Assembly (NCBI GenBank): GCA_005281725.1
Contig: SSBO01000008.1
Location: 4,693,964 to 4,757,963, forward strand
Direction of reading: 5' to 3'
Length of the DNA: 64,000 nucleotides
From: Wuchereria bancrofti
Taxonomy: Eukaryota; Nematoda; Chromadorea; Rhabditida; Onchocercidae
Every line of letters begins with the position of its first letter. Position 1 is the stretch's first letter. The notes under the pieces are model-generated. The model saw only the letters and a list, made by a program, of their open reading frames with translations, was not told where the DNA came from and ran no database searches. Of the stretch, positions 41,104 through 56,256 are shown piece after piece. A program made the translations under genes and the position numbers.

Positions 41104-43532
41104 GCAAAATATTATGGTATAATCAATTACATTACTCACTTCAGCAACAAACGAACAAAAGAAACAAGCAATTTTGAACTAGGAACGCTCACTTTTTAAA
41201 TTATTCACAATTTTAGCCAAAAAAATGTAGGAAATGTGGTCAAAACAACTCATATACAGTTTAAAATTTGGTTTAGATTCCGCTGAATTTTATCTGACTT
41301 AGATTTCCACTGGAAACTTTTTTTTTTACTAATTAATATTAATATTCGAATAATAAGATACAATAATTTTGCAGATATTATGATAAAATTGGATGGTGAT
41401 ATAATTTAACAAATATTAATGATAATGTCGAAGATGATAATTTTAAGGTGACAAAGTAGTTATAAATTATAAATGCAATTATCTGTTTCTTTTTTATTTA
41501 TTCCTCCAAATATTTGAAATTTAATAAATACCTCAATTAATAGATGACAAACAAATGATTTAATTCAGCAGTTGTTGAATGAATCGACAACTGGATTTAT
41601 TTGGGATATATTACAGCAAGACACAAAAAACTAATTAGGGTAGAGATGAGATTAATTAATATTATTTACTGCTATTTCTATAACTGCATTCTATAATTCC
41701 ATCAGACTACTTTCCACAAAATTATATCACTAGCGGGACAGTGAGATGAAATTATAAAACGCTTCACTGATGATCATTTCATTATCAGTAATTTTTAAGC
41801 AACCTTAATCATTGCAAAAGAGGGAAGTGCATAATATATAAAGATATCATTAACATTATTTAGCATCGTTAAACATTGATATTATTCACCACTAATTAAG
41901 CAACAGTCAAAGTCAACTAATGTATTTTAATCGGAAATATTGCAAAAAAGAATGGAAAGCGAATTAAAAACAAAAATACAACGAAGCTAACAAATTTAAT
42001 TGAAGTTAAAAATCATTAATTATTCAAAAAAAGGAAAAATGCAAATTATCGACAATTTGAAAAACTGATTGATATTAAATATTTGAACTATTTTTAAGGA
42101 TGTATGATATATGCAGTGGATTATCTCACCACTAAATGACAAAAGCACGTGGGATGCATGATTATTAAATCGTTTACAATTATAATGATGTTTTATTGAA
42201 GTAAATCAAATGATAAATTCGTAAAATCATAAATTGTTTGCTCTATTATTATGCCAATCTTTCATAATATATCATGTCAAACTTCTGTTTATTCTGCTTA
42301 CTACAACTTTTTAGTCATACATTTACGTGACTTGAAAATGTACCACAAGTTTGTGGTTCTTCATTGTACGGAAAGAAGCAATCTGCGAACTTCACTGAAG
42401 ATATTGGAAAATTTTTCACATTCATGAAAAACTGTTACTTATTTCCACTGTGTGGAATAAAACAAATGTCATTAGGGTCATAAAATTGTTGTCGATTCTG
42501 AAGATTTCTTCAAGTTTATTAAAAATCACTAACATACAGTTAAAAAATAAGAAAAGACATCGTCACCGTTTTCCTTCTAAATAGTAAATTCATTAATGGA
42601 TATCACTGGTATAACATGACAAATTCTTAAAAAAAGTACTAAAGTTTTATAAAATTACTAGAAATTAATTAATTCAAAAAACAATCGCAACTAAAAATCA
42701 CTAAAGTGAAAATTAAGAAAAGGCATCGTCAAGTTGATTTTCTTTATGCTAAATGAATTTATGCTTAATTATGCATGCGATAAATTAACGATAATATTAA
42801 TAATAAATGGTCATTGAAGACAACGGATCGAATTAACTAGTTAGGGAAAGAGATTGTAACAACGGAAAATCAATCACTGAAGGATTTCTCTTTTTCTCTC
42901 TCTCTTGTCCTCACTCTATCCTCTTGTGTAAAAATACAAGCAAATTTATGCTTTATACATGTTCAAGCAAGTATCGTGCAATAATTTAGGAATTAAACGC
43001 CTTCTCGTTAATGAATATTTGATAGAAACTGCAAGCTAAGATTAGGAAGATTTCAAATGGATTCAATGTTACTTATAATTTGCCAATTATACCTGTCATT
43101 AAAACGATGGAATAGAATCAATGTGACAGATAACTACGCCAACATAAAAGTAATAATTAAAAATCAAATTTGTTTAACACAAAGGAACAGGAGAGGGAAA
43201 GAAAGACTACCTGAGCAGTTACTAAGTACATGAGATAGTAGTGAGATTGTAAGCAGAAGAAATAGTAAACGAAATTTAAAATGACCTATTTGTTATTTGA
43301 TTTGATTGCTTCTTGATAATTAATCAAGTTAATCGTATAAAAGAAAACAGATTTTGTTCAAAACATTTCTTTCAGATCCCCATTATTTGCACTGTTAAAT
43401 GTCATGATTAATTATTAATGAATATTGTCGTTATTTATTATTATTATTATTAATTATTATCAATTATTACCAATTATTATTAACCATTATTAAATATTAT
43501 TAATTATTATTAATTATTATTAGTTATTATTA

Positions 43533-43563
<31 letters not shown>

Positions 43564-46500
43564 TATTATTATTATTATTATCATCATTATTGTTATTATT
43601 ATTTTAATTATTATTATCATTACTATTATTATCACTATTATTATTTGTTATTATTATTACTATTACTACTGTATTGTTATTATTATTATTATTATTACTA
43701 AGAAAATACTACTGTAATTATATGATGCATGCATGCTGGTTGTTTGAAATACGATACAAATAAAGAGAAAAAAAAATTAAATTAAAAAAATTGATATTGA
43801 TAGCTACTAAAGCAGCAATACAAATGTGATGTCCTTTTTCCTCTTTTTTCTTTCCCTGATTATACTTCTTAAGTGCAAACTAAATTTTTTTTTTTAGGAA
43901 AATTTGTAGCATGGCAAAAATTCGTGGTTTACGTAATTGAAGTAAAGCCATCTAGCAGGGAAAGTTAATGAACTTATTAGAAATTAATGAGGAAATTTGA
44001 TCGAATCATTAAAAATTATCAAGGAATTTGACGACACATTAGAAATTAATTGTGATAGAAACGGTGACCCTCATTTTAACCCTCGCTGCAAATAAGATAA
44101 ATTGTTTAATGAATTTAATAAATATTATAATGTATAAATACAAAAAAAATTATAATGTATAATAGATGCATAATGGATGTCTTGCATGTGTTTAATAAGA
44201 TTAATTGAATAGGAAATTTAACAGCAGACAATAAATGACTGATGCATTCACTACATTAACAAAGCAAGATTAAAACTATCTGAAATTACTCGGATGATCA
44301 GAAATAATTTAAGTAATTCCATATGATAATAATAAAAGCGAATAGGTAAAGGAAGGAAATACTGATTCGTCAATTTCGTTTAAAAGTCGTTTAAAATAGT
44401 TAAAAGTTTTTAAATCATACATTTTTGAAGTGAGGCTGAGGAAAGGAAGTAAAAACAATGAAGAATTTCCTTTGTGACTGACAACTAAAAAACATCAAAA
44501 GTATAAAATCTTACTGTGACGTTATTTTTTATGTATCAATCTTATTTGCTTAACTTTTTCAATTCCTTCTCTCCCTTCTCAGCATGACAGAATATATATG
44601 ATACATTTAAATCCAATTTCAAATCAAAATTGATATTATTTTCCCATTAAAAGATGAAATTAAATTGTAGAAAATGAGAAAAGGAAAACATTTTATTTTT
44701 TGTTTCAGTTATGTAGGTGGGAACAAAAGAGAATGAAATTAATATGAAATTTAGAAGAGAAAAAAAGAAATGCTAAGTTCAAATTGGTGTTGGAATTAAC
44801 TAAATAAATTAGGCTTTGTCAGTTTTTTTTTCCTTCTTTTTTTCTTTCGGTAAAATAAATTATGCTTAAAGTACCAAAGTGTTCTTGGGAAATAAAAATG
44901 AACACTTCAAACAGAATTCAAATAAAAAATCTAGGAAAAAACGAAAATTCCAATGGAAAGAAGGAAAAGAAATGATGATGTGATAGAATGAATGTTAAAT
45001 GACGTGAACAAAAAAAAAAAAATTAAAAAATGAATACATATAATCAAAATGAAGAAAAAACTCCGGAAAAAACTAATTGCGAATTCAAAATTAGTGAGAA
45101 AATTAAGAAAAAACTTTGTTCTACTTCTTCCATTCTCTTTCTCTAAATTTTTTTATTTGAATTCTGTCTCAAATTTTACTCTCATTTCCTAATTTTACCA
45201 AAAAAAAAAGTTTATTTAATTTCAACACAAGAGAGAGAGAAAAAAAGAGAAAGAGGCGCATTATTAATAATATCTGATTACAAATAATAGCACCATTGCT
45301 TTTTGTATATATGTTGAAAGTCAATAATTTTAAAAAATATTTCATTTATTTTTTTCTAACCACTAATTCATCAAACAATTATTTGTTGTTATTGTTGCTG
45401 TTAAAATTTTCTATTATTTTATTTATCGAAAAAAAGTTTTTTTTTTTTTAAGGTAATAGATGAATAATGTATTAGTATTAGTAGCAGTAGTCGTAGTAAT
45501 AATATGAGATAGATAAGAAAGAAAAAATAATTGAAAAAAATTTTGCTCATTTTGGAAGTCTTAGATAAATGTTAGATGTAAAAAGGGAAGGAAGGTATAA
45601 ATGTAGAGATAATAACGAGGAGAGAAGAGATTAAAACACTTCGTTTCACTTTACTTCCTGGCATAACACTACTACTTTACAAGCACTCAATCAAACTGTG
45701 CTTAAGTTTTAATCGTTATTTTCCGCTATCGCCCAACATTCACCTTCAACATAAACCATTCTCATTTTAATTTATCAATTGTTCAGTGCAATAACAACCT
45801 TTCCAATACATAGTGTGTATGTAATAACAACTCTTTCTGCTAGGGAACTAAAAAAAATCAATGTGATTGTATTGATTTTTCAACAATAAAAAATACTATT
45901 TTCTTTCATTTTTTTCCGGAAGTTTTTTTTTCCCTGTTTTAGTCTTCATTATGCTAGATTTTGATATTTCAGTCCTCTCTTTTCACTCTTTTTTTCTATG
46001 TGTGTAAAACCTTCTGTTACACTGAGAATTCCTTTAAAACAATGAAACCGAGACCAGTGAGATTAATCAAAGATTTGTTTTTCAATTCCTTTTTTTATGA
46101 TAACAAGAAAGAAGATAATTTCATGAACAGAATTGTTTTAAATTTTAATGACATTTTCCAGAAAAAAAAATATATATATGAGGTGAAGGAAAAATGCAAA
46201 TATCATGAAGAAAAACCTCCAAAAACTTTTCGTTTTTTTTAATTACCGAAAAAGACGAATCTCTTGATTGCAAATTTTAAATTTCATTTAAACTTTGAAA
46301 TGTTAATATCAAAATTCTGCTATCTAACCCTATACTTCTAAAGGATATATAAAATTCGCTAATTTTCAAACAGAAAAATTTAGGTTTCTTGCTTAACACA
46401 TACATGCGGAAAGCTTTGAATTCATTAATCATCAGGCTTGTTCATTCATTAAAAGCTTCGACTAATGATGACTTGATGAAGTGACCCATATAACTTCCAA

Positions 46501-48963
46501 AAGAAGCTCATTTATATCAGGCTTGTTATATCAGACATGAAATTATCTTCGTTAATTCATCTTGTAGCTGAAGCATGAGTAATTAAAACGATTTTTTTGA
46601 TATTAATTTGTAATCTGAAGAAAATCAGAAAATATCAAGATCTAAAAATCTCAAAAAAAAAAGAATAGCCAAAATGGCATTTATGGCCCAAATTGAACTC
46701 AATTTTCATTTTTTTCTAAAGATCAAAACGTTCCCGTGGTTGTAATAAATACAATGCAGAAAAAAAATGCAAATATTTATTGCAAATAAATAGGTTTCAA
46801 TAATATTTTAAAATTTGAATATGCAAAATTAAAGTCAAGCATTGCTTGACTTGAAAAGCATGTCGTGTTGTTGGAATGCCTAAAATATAAACATATTTAA
46901 AATTTGTTCGTATTTAAAATTTGAGAAATAAAAATTCAAAAAGGACTGCATATATAAATGCATAGAATTATTTTCGAAATATCTAGAAGAAATAAGTATA
47001 AAGTTACACAGTTATCAGACTATATTTTATATGTAAACTATGTTTAAAAAAATATGCAAGAATTTTTCTGTTTCTCTTGAAATAAAAGATCTATTTTCTT
47101 TGCTTTTGAAAATGATTTTAGTGGAAATTGGAGACCAATGTATAACAGTTAAAGAAAATAAAGCAATCTTCAAAGAAAACTCACTAATGTTTTTATTGAA
47201 TTTTTAATTTCGTGTTGCTGCTGAATACCTTTGCTTCAATCTTTTTATTATCTAAATCTAAAAATACATGAGATGATATGTGCAAATTACGAGGCAAAAT
47301 AAAAGTATCCTAAAAATGACACTAAAGTTGAGTAAAGAAATGAAGAATTGATATGCACTGATATGATGTCAATTTAATATCAACATGATATTAACAAGAC
47401 TTTAATCTATAAAATACGATTCTTTATATGACCATTAAGAACAAAAAAGTTGATGTATTTTTTTCCTTATTCCTTTATCGCAGTGAAACTTAGTCGTTGA
47501 AGTAATGATATATAATGAAAAAGACAAAAACAAACAAGATTACCGAATCATATCAGGACTGCTAAATAAGTGAATAATTTAGTATTTTAAGAGATTAATG
47601 AATTAAAACTGACATAGAACAAAATGAATGCTACGATTAAGGCGACTGAAAACTTGTGCAACAATCTGAAGAATAAATTGCTGCACTTGATTCTAAGCTT
47701 GCAAATTTTAAAGAGAAGACCTTTAATCATTTAAACACTAAAAATTCAAAAGCCGAAATATTTTGTTGGAATTTTAAGTAATTGAGACCGAAATAATTAA
47801 TCAGTCTGAGTTAAACAGATTCACTACAATCAGAAATGCTGTATTGGAATCCCAATATTTTGCATCCATTCATTAATCTCTTAAAATACTAAATTATTCA
47901 CAAAAAAAAACTAAATTATTCACGCTGGAAACAGCTTTCTGATGCATTGTAGCGGCTAACAAAAATCGCTACCTTATTCAATGATTGTATTATCAATTTT
48001 TCGTATACGAGAAAAAAATTTGTAAATTTAATTAAATCTAATGTTTAGAATTTTACAACTAAAAACATTAAAAATTTCGTAATATTTGAAAAATTCAAAA
48101 CTCAAACGTTTTGAAAGTATCAATTGAAGCAGATAATTATGATAAATTATTAAATAATTTACTAAGTTAAATAATGTGAAGTTCAAATGAATCGTAATAT
48201 CATACATTATTTTATCTGTCACACCATCAGCCTTAGATTTATTAAAGTTATTATTTCTCACTTCTAATAAAAGCTTACCCCATTATAAATTAGCAACTGT
48301 TAAAACACATATGCTTATGGGATATGATAAAAGAATTGAACTTTCAAGCGCTGCAAAGAATTTCATTTAACAGTTAAATTAAATTCTCATGTCAAATATT
48401 GGTACTTCCGGCAAAATTAATTCCGATTATCATAAAATCGATTAAATAAAGTGTGTTGATGGACAGAACTTGGTTAAACGGTTCATTGGTAGATAAAGTA
48501 AGCTCCATAATAACTTAAACAAATCGATATAAATACCACAGCTATGTTTGATTTATTTAATATCAACATCATCGTTTCATATACCTTAATGAACCAATAT
48601 TTTGAAACAATTTTCGTTAATTCCATTAAACTTTAAAATCACGGAAAAAAATTTCAAATTAATAAAAAACCAAGAGAAAACTGTTACAACTTATGAATAT
48701 ATATTATATGCTACAATAATAAAATTATATATATATATGTTGTAATAATAGTAATAATAATAAATAATTAATAATAGTCTCATTATAAGATATGGAATGA
48801 ATGATAACAAAAATATTTAAATTAAAAGATAAAGAAAAAAGCGTTACACTGAAAATGAAAAGACAGAGAAAAAAGTACATAAAAGTTATCAAATTTCTGA
48901 AGTCAGAAAAATTAGAGAAGAGATATTATTTATATAAATAAAATAAATATGAATCAAGTTTAC
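41104..48963. other. Gene-poor AT-rich DNA upstream of the repeat-protein gene
   Basis: I see no convincing exon. The sequence could be 5' intron or intergenic DNA. The open frame at 45961-46242 has composition expected by chance. Confidence 0.5.
43430..43700. repeat. (ATT)n trinucleotide array
   Basis: About 270 bp of imperfect ATT/TTA repeats with scattered TCA, ACT and GTT variants. Confidence 0.9.
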
Positions 48964-49074
48964 AAATTTAGATGGTCGTATTGTGGCTGTGCTGTTTATG
49001 CGATCGATTTGGTAATAAGGTGAGCGCGGAGGGCGGTAGTCGGGGAGGGATGAATGGATGCTGCGCGGTGAACG
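48964..49074 (-). CDS. Orphan exon of an unidentified minus-strand gene
   Basis: Bounded by the acceptor CGCTTGCAG and donor GTAAAC on the minus strand, 37 codons read in phase 0: RSPRSIHSSLPDYRPPRSPY, then YQIDRINS and TATIRPSKF. GC content is far above the flanking DNA. The Ser/Pro/Arg/Tyr-rich composition recalls the tail of the repeat protein at 32963-41094, but the phase does not fit its first exon. It may belong to a longer isoform or another gene extending outside the exons seen. Confidence 0.5.
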
Positions 49075-49115
49075 CTGCAAGCGATCGGAAGTGAAGCAAC
49101 GCCACGGCCACTTTG

Positions 49116-49122
49116 TATATAT

Positions 49123-49154
<32 letters not shown>
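49116..49154. repeat. (TA)n(GA)n microsatellite
   Basis: A TA run (49116-49138) is followed by a GA run (to 49154), just outside the orphan exon. Confidence 0.85.
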
Positions 49155-52100
49155 TTATGTATATTAGTTATTAATTAATTAATTACCGATATATGTGAGT
49201 GTATGTATCGCGATTGTTTAATATATATTGTAGGAAAAGCTATTTATATATATGCATGTATATACATAAAGACATTCTGCATTATTATTGATTTTGTATT
49301 ATTGTTTACATAATATTCACGAGAAGAGGTAAGTTTTTTTTTCTTTTTTAAATCTCTTCCCTTTACTTATCAGAAAGTTTTTTTGCGAAAAAAAAAAGAA
49401 AAGACAATTTGTTACAAGCAGTGATATAAGTAAATGGAAGGAAAAAAAGATAAAAATTAAAATTTTCATTCTTTTTTCTTTTATTCAACTAAATATTATT
49501 TTGGATTTAATCTTAATTTTAAGGCTTAAATGTCAGCTTGAATATGCTTAAATATTAATATTTTTGCTCAAATATTTATGTATTTAAATATTTTAAATTT
49601 AATAAATCTTATTGTATGAACAAAATGAATTACTAAAGAAGAAGTAATTATTTCATTTATTTCTTGTCTTTCAATATTCGTTTTTTTTTTTGGAACTTAA
49701 ATATCGAGCTAAATATTGCAATGATTAGCAATTATATTATTATAGCATGTATGAAAGGAAAAAGAAAAGGATTTTTAATTTCCAATATTACTTCCAATAT
49801 TAACAATTTTTTTCTTGTTTTTCTTTCTCTTTTTGTTTTTCTCTTAACACCAAAATGAAATAAAATGAAATGGAAAACGGAAATAGAATGGATAAAATAA
49901 GTGAATCAAATAGTGTAATAGAAAAAAAAGGAAAGGAATTGCAAATGGATATGCATATCTTATATGAAGCAAAAAAAAAGAAACAGTGCGGGAGAAGAGA
50001 GAGGAAGAGGAAGGGAGAGAATCGAAAGAGGAAAGGGAGGAAGAAAGAGGAGGAGAAAGATATTACTGATTAAATCGGTCATTTTGATAAATGGTGAAAT
50101 GAGGAAGGGAAAGATAGAAACTGATTCATTTATTGTCAATTCAGTCTTTTTTTTTTTTTTTTAAATTTTGTTAGTCGTTAATTGTGACAAGAAATTGTAC
50201 CTAACAACATTTAATAAAATGTGCCATTTCTTTTTAACATTACATTATTTGACATAGTATAGCCTAAATTATGAATGTTAATAAATTGTGTCCAATGATT
50301 AAAAATACTTAATCCTTCAAGTGCGATCAATCGTTTTCATTTACTCCTTTAATATTTTATTATAGCAATTTATATATTATTATGGTAATTTTAGATTAAA
50401 ACACATTAATTTCATATGAACTGAAAAAGTAATTTGTTTAAAAAAAGAAAAAGAAAAATTTTATCAACAGATTATATCATTTGTGTATCATTTTTGATTT
50501 CATTTATTAAACGAAAATTTTCCATAATCCCAAAAGTTTGATGGAAAAGATGAATGAAAAAGGAAACGGATTAATTTCTTTTTCTATTCTTTTTTTCGGT
50601 TTCCAATTTCTTGAAAACTTTTCCATTATAAGAAAATATTTCCATTTATTGTAAACATAGATGTATCGGATTTTTTCCTTTTTTTAAAACTTTTAACAGT
50701 TCAGCAATGAAATTTTCCGTTGCTAGGTATACTTAAAATATATATTTAAATGTTGTCTTTTTATTTCTTCCTGTTCTATATTTGACAAACTTAACTAAAT
50801 TTTCTGTCATGTCTAATAATATAATAAACAGTCATATCTAATAATATATGATCAAATAAATTTAGGTGAGAACACTCACTTCTTTTCAAATTATACCTTT
50901 GAAAAGAATTTTCAAAATAAAACTCACATTCAATGAAGTAGTGCTATGCTCTGAAACATACATTAAAGTTAAAATTTATTTTACAATTTCATATTTTCAT
51001 TAATGTCAAGTATCGTCTCAAGTATCATCATATTTTACGATATTTTTTATCGATGAAATTCACCTAAAAATACCGAAAAAATAATAATTCATTTGAATAT
51101 GGAATGGAAATACTTTTTTTTCGTTCACTCAGAAATGTATTTAAAAAAAATAAAAATAAAAATTAGCAAAAGACAAACAAAACTTAAATTATATAATTTG
51201 TGATCAATTTTCATAATGAAAGAGAAAGTAGAAAGTGCTATATTTCTCGATTTTTTCCAATTATTTTTATAAACATTTTGTTTCAATTTTTGCTAAATAA
51301 AAATGCAATCGCTTTCCTGACTTTTTCTTTTCAAAAATATTACCAAGTGGAAAGATAATTAACGAAGACAAAATTATAACTGGACTAAATTCAATCATTT
51401 CGAATTGTGGCTTGAATTTAAAATAATTGATCTAATGTACTATAATGGCATAAAAAATACAATCCCAACGTATGTTTAATAAAGCTATTTTAAACTTTTT
51501 ATTTGGTATATCGTATATTTTTAATATTTCTGATAAAGTTGAAATTCTCCCTTATATTCTGTTGTGTCATCCTCACAAAACTAATTAATACACTGATACA
51601 ATTTTTGTTTATGTTTTAAAAAAATTCTTCCATTAATCTGATTCATTTGTTGTATTGTTTCATTGTTAGGATTAAGTACTTTAATGTTGCAAACACTGCA
51701 AAAAAATCAAAAACAAAACAAATACAATATGGAATGAAAAATGTAATATATTTGTACAAAAATAATTTAATAGTATTTTTTTCAAATTAAAAAAATTTTT
51801 TTGAAATTTTTAAATAAAAATTTACTCTTTGCACGAGGTGACAAGAAAGGAAATCTAATAAATGATGTAAAACAGATAAGATGACTGCAATAATTGTCAT
51901 GGTAATATGTCGCTGACCTTCGATTAATTTTGTTACCATGCAAATTTTTCAAATAACGTAAATTTTTTATTCTTTGTAAATTTTTCAAAATGGGGACGGC
52001 AGAAATCTTCTTTTTATTCCTTATTAGAAATAATTGAAATATTGTAATGGATTTCTTCTTTTTTATGTTTTATCATTTTTCTATTATATTGTTACATTGC

Positions 52101-55100
52101 TGCTTACTGTAGAATTCTGATTAATTCTTTTTTCTTAAATTTGTGAAATTTTTTTTTCTAACAAACATTTTTAGAATCAATTAAAGATGAAAAGTTATTT
52201 TACATTTTAAATTTTGTAATTTGTTGTTTCTGAAACATTTTGAAAATATTTAAAAATTTTCATTCAATTTTTTCTTGATTTTTTTTATAATATTAAATAT
52301 AAGCAAGAATGTTAATGGAATATTTAAAATGTTTTTAGAACTTTCATTTAAAAAATTTTTCATCAATTTTCCATATATGATAATTTCAGTTTTTTTTTGC
52401 CTTTCATAATATTATTTGATATGTTGAAAATTTATTCATCAATGAATTTTTAACTATTTCTAAAACTAATCAAAAAGTTGAAAATTACTAATGTGCTTCA
52501 AATGTTTACCTATGCATGCCTAAATATTGTATATTTATTTGTTTATATTTCTTAAGTAATTAAATTGCATCAATATGAAGGGAAAATTGCAACCATTTAG
52601 GTCTTTCACCTGATTTGCAAAACACTAAATAAAACTGGAAATGAAAATGAGAAAAAAAAAGAAAAACAACTGCCCAACTTAACAAAACAGTTGGATAAAT
52701 AAAAAATGAATTTATAAATAATAATATCATAAATGAATTCGAGAAATTTCGTTTTTTTTTTTTTTGTAACAAGTATTTCTAAAATTAATTAAGGGTAAAA
52801 ATTTATTTTACTTTTTAAAATTTGTAATCTATTTTCATCTAATTTCATTTAGGATTTTTTTCTTTTATTTATCATCAAACTTTACAAGTTAATTTTTCAT
52901 TTGTAATGAAGCTATTGTTGTATTTTTATTATCGACCATAGGAATATATGAACTTAATATCATTTAATTAGTCATTCAATTTTAGTGAAAACAAATTACG
53001 ACAGCAAAATAAAAACAAAAAGAATTCGTTATCTGATAATTTTGTACATTTTATAGCACCTATTTCCACTATTTCAGTTGATATAACAGTGTAATAATAT
53101 TTATTTTATTAAGAAAACAAAAAAAGAAATGAAATGATTAGACAAAAAAAATATTAGGAATGAGACTTATTTGAAATATTATTTGATCACAAAAGGAAAA
53201 AAATTTTTAAATCACTCACTAATGTAAACAAAAGAGCTGCATAAGCCATAAAAATATCACATTATTCAACACAAAAAATGAAAAAAAAAGAGAGAGGAAT
53301 TGATAATAGTATAGATTTCTAGTAGAAATTGGGATTTTTCTTTTCTTTTGAAATATATCAAAATTTGGATAACAGTTTAAAAATTAGATTATAAAGAACA
53401 GAATAAATAAATTAAATAAAAAGATGAAATGATATATGTGAATCGTTTAGTGGAATAAACTGAAAGGAAAGCACGTTTCGATCTTTGATCAATTTAAAAC
53501 CTTAGGAGGAGACTAAAAAAATTGAGTGGAATTCTGAAATGAGTAAATAAATGAGGCAATTTAAGAGGAGAAATATATTGTAGAATTTGTGACTCCTGGA
53601 GGAATTTGAAGAACCATTTGCTGAAAAAAATAGGGTTTTTTATCTCATTCTCTCTTCTTGCTACCAATGTTAAATTTCTAATTTAACAAGATTGCTATCT
53701 TTTTTTTCGCTTCCCTCTCCTGGTTAACTATTTTAATTCTTTCATTTTCTATTAAGACTAATACGTTATTAGTTGTTAATTAGAAAGAATATTACAAAAT
53801 AAATCAATTAATAGGATTAAATTTAATCTTATCTTGATAACAACCATTGATATACCCTTATACCTCTTAAATAGTACGAGAGTTAATGCCAAGTTTTCGC
53901 TATCTTATTAACTTATTATCGCTGGCTGATCTTATCTTGTAGAAAAATGCAACAAATATTTAACTAATTAAAATTAGAAGTAAAATTAAATATTTCCAAG
54001 TGTAGAATGTATTAAGTATTAGGAGAAATATTAAATTCTGATTGATAATTCATAATTAGCAATAAAAAAGAATTCTTACATATAATTTTAATTGTTATTG
54101 GATGTAAAATATGCCAAGAAAAAAACTGCAAATAGATTAGCCAACAGGTACAAGGGAAAGAAAAAAGGAAGTAAATTAATACAACCGGAAAGTATTCCAA
54201 CCGGAAAGGAAAATATTTTTCTAACTAATCAGTGATGAATAAAATAAGTAATCATTAACTGCTGATGTTGCTATTCATTGCTGTAATATGTTATATGGGA
54301 TGGCCATGTGGATCGATCGAAAACCGGTTTTCTGGTTCTGGTTATGTCAGCGGAACTGTTAATTAACCGTCCATCTTTTTGTTGATCACAATTTGAAAAC
54401 ACTTCGAGTGATTTCTAAGGAAGAGAAGAGAAAGAAAAAAGACCAATTAATAAATGATCATTTCTCATCTAACCCATACTTGGTTAAACATTCACAAGTG
54501 ATTCAAAAAAATAAGAATTCATAAATAAATAAAAAAAGACTAAGAACTCGTAAATAAAGTAAAAGTAATATTTAACAGTAATAAATTAAAAGTTAAATAG
54601 CAATCCTAGTAATATATGCCATTTTTAGCTCAATCGTCCAAAATTAAAGATGAAATTATTGAGCTTTTTAAAGCATCACAATTTATATCAAATGTAATAG
54701 TTTAAATTAATACGAAGAATATATAAAATTTAAATTAAATTAAATTTTAACGCATAAAAAAAACATGTAAAAATTTCAAGTTTTGCTAATATTCCATGCT
54801 GAAATGCTTTTTTTTTCGAAGCAATAATTTAATCAGTGATTGAAATAGAATGTTTATACATTTAGAAAAGTTGCAATGTTGCAATGATTTAATGAGATTG
54901 GAAGCGCAAAGAAATGAAAAGCAAATTTTTGGTATCAAATTTCTGTGAAAAATAGAATTTAGCTATTTAAAGAGACCAAAAAAGCGTGAAAAAAAATGGT
55001 GGAAAACTGACTGGGAAGGAAAATAAATTTGAAGAAATTTAAAGGTTTAAATAAGAGATATGAAGAAATGATAATAATAGAAGAATGATACATTAAGTTT

Positions 55101-56256
55101 TGCAAAATTAATTTGTTTTTTAATTCGAATGGATGCAAAGCAAAAGAAAGAGACAAAAAGAAGCCAAGAAGAACAGTTTGAATTGATAATTGGAAAAGTT
55201 TAAAAAGTTAATGTAAAATGTTAAAAGTAGATATAAATGCAACTTCAAGTTCCCTAGTCTGAGATTAATTAATTACAGTTTCGTTTTTTTTGGGGGGGGG
55301 GGAAAAATGAATGTTTCAAATTTTTGATATTTTGTTATTAAAAAAGAAAAAATTTAAAAAGTTGTAAGAAGAAATAAAATAAAATAAAACAGAAATGAAG
55401 AAAAAAAGAAGTGGAAAGTGTAAAAATGTTAAAAATGTTTTATTTATTTATGAATTAATTCTTTAAACAATTTCAGTGATTCATATACATATCGTTAAGC
55501 ATAAATTAAATTTCCCACTTTTTTTTTAATTTCGCATATCACTTTTTTCTCCTCTTTGTTAACAAAAAAAAGTCCCGATTTTTTGCTGATGGAATTAGAA
55601 TCCGAATTTTCCTCTCAAAATTTTTGTAATTTCGACACTAATTGGAATTTTAGGGAATTCTCAACAGTAGCATTAGTAGTGAAAAAATGAAATTAATAGA
55701 TAGGAAAGCAATGGCAATGGTTAAAATTTTATTTAATTGTACTATAAGCATTTTATTTATAAAATTTATCGCTCAATGCATTTATCATAGAATAGCAAAA
55801 ACTAGTGAATGAAAGTTTCATAAGTGGGAAATTTTGCCAAAATTTTGAAATAACTTTAAGTTTCGTTTGCTAATTTTCATCGTACTCCAGTCTTTACTGC
55901 CATTATCATGTTTCATTTTTATAATATAGCATTATCATCTGCTAGTTTTGTTTGTTTTCTATACTGTTATCATAAAGTGATAAAGATAATTATTCATAAA
56001 TTTTGGATTAAAATTCATTACAAATATTGTATTATCATTTCAGATGTCTCACCTTAATTGCACATTAAAAAAAATGATAAAATTGATGTTTTGCATGAAA
56101 TTAACTTTGTTACAAAAATAAATCAGAATTTCGGCTAAGTTTTTCTTTTCCTTTTTTCTTCGAATAATGTATAAAACTTTCAAGTTTGTTCAATAAATAA
56201 TTTCTTAACAAATTGTATTCATTGTATACTATAGAATGTCTTTGAATGATAAAAAA
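49155..56256. other. Gene-poor AT-rich DNA
   Basis: No gene recognised apart from the weak exon candidate at 54271-54355. A G10-11 run lies near 55292-55302. Short open frames are dominated by Lys, Asn, Phe and Ile, as expected by chance. Confidence 0.5.
54271..54355 (-). other. Weak candidate terminal exon
   Basis: After an acceptor TTAATTAACAG on the minus strand, the reading SADITRTRKPVFDRSTWPSH continues to a TAG at 54271. The patch is GC-richer than its surroundings. No partner exon was found, and the plus strand is also partly open. Confidence 0.25.

Noticed and set aside
45961..46242. 93-codon plus-strand open frame
   Set aside because: Composition (Phe, Lys, Asn) fits chance in AT-rich DNA. 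No splice sites, family motifs or partner exons.
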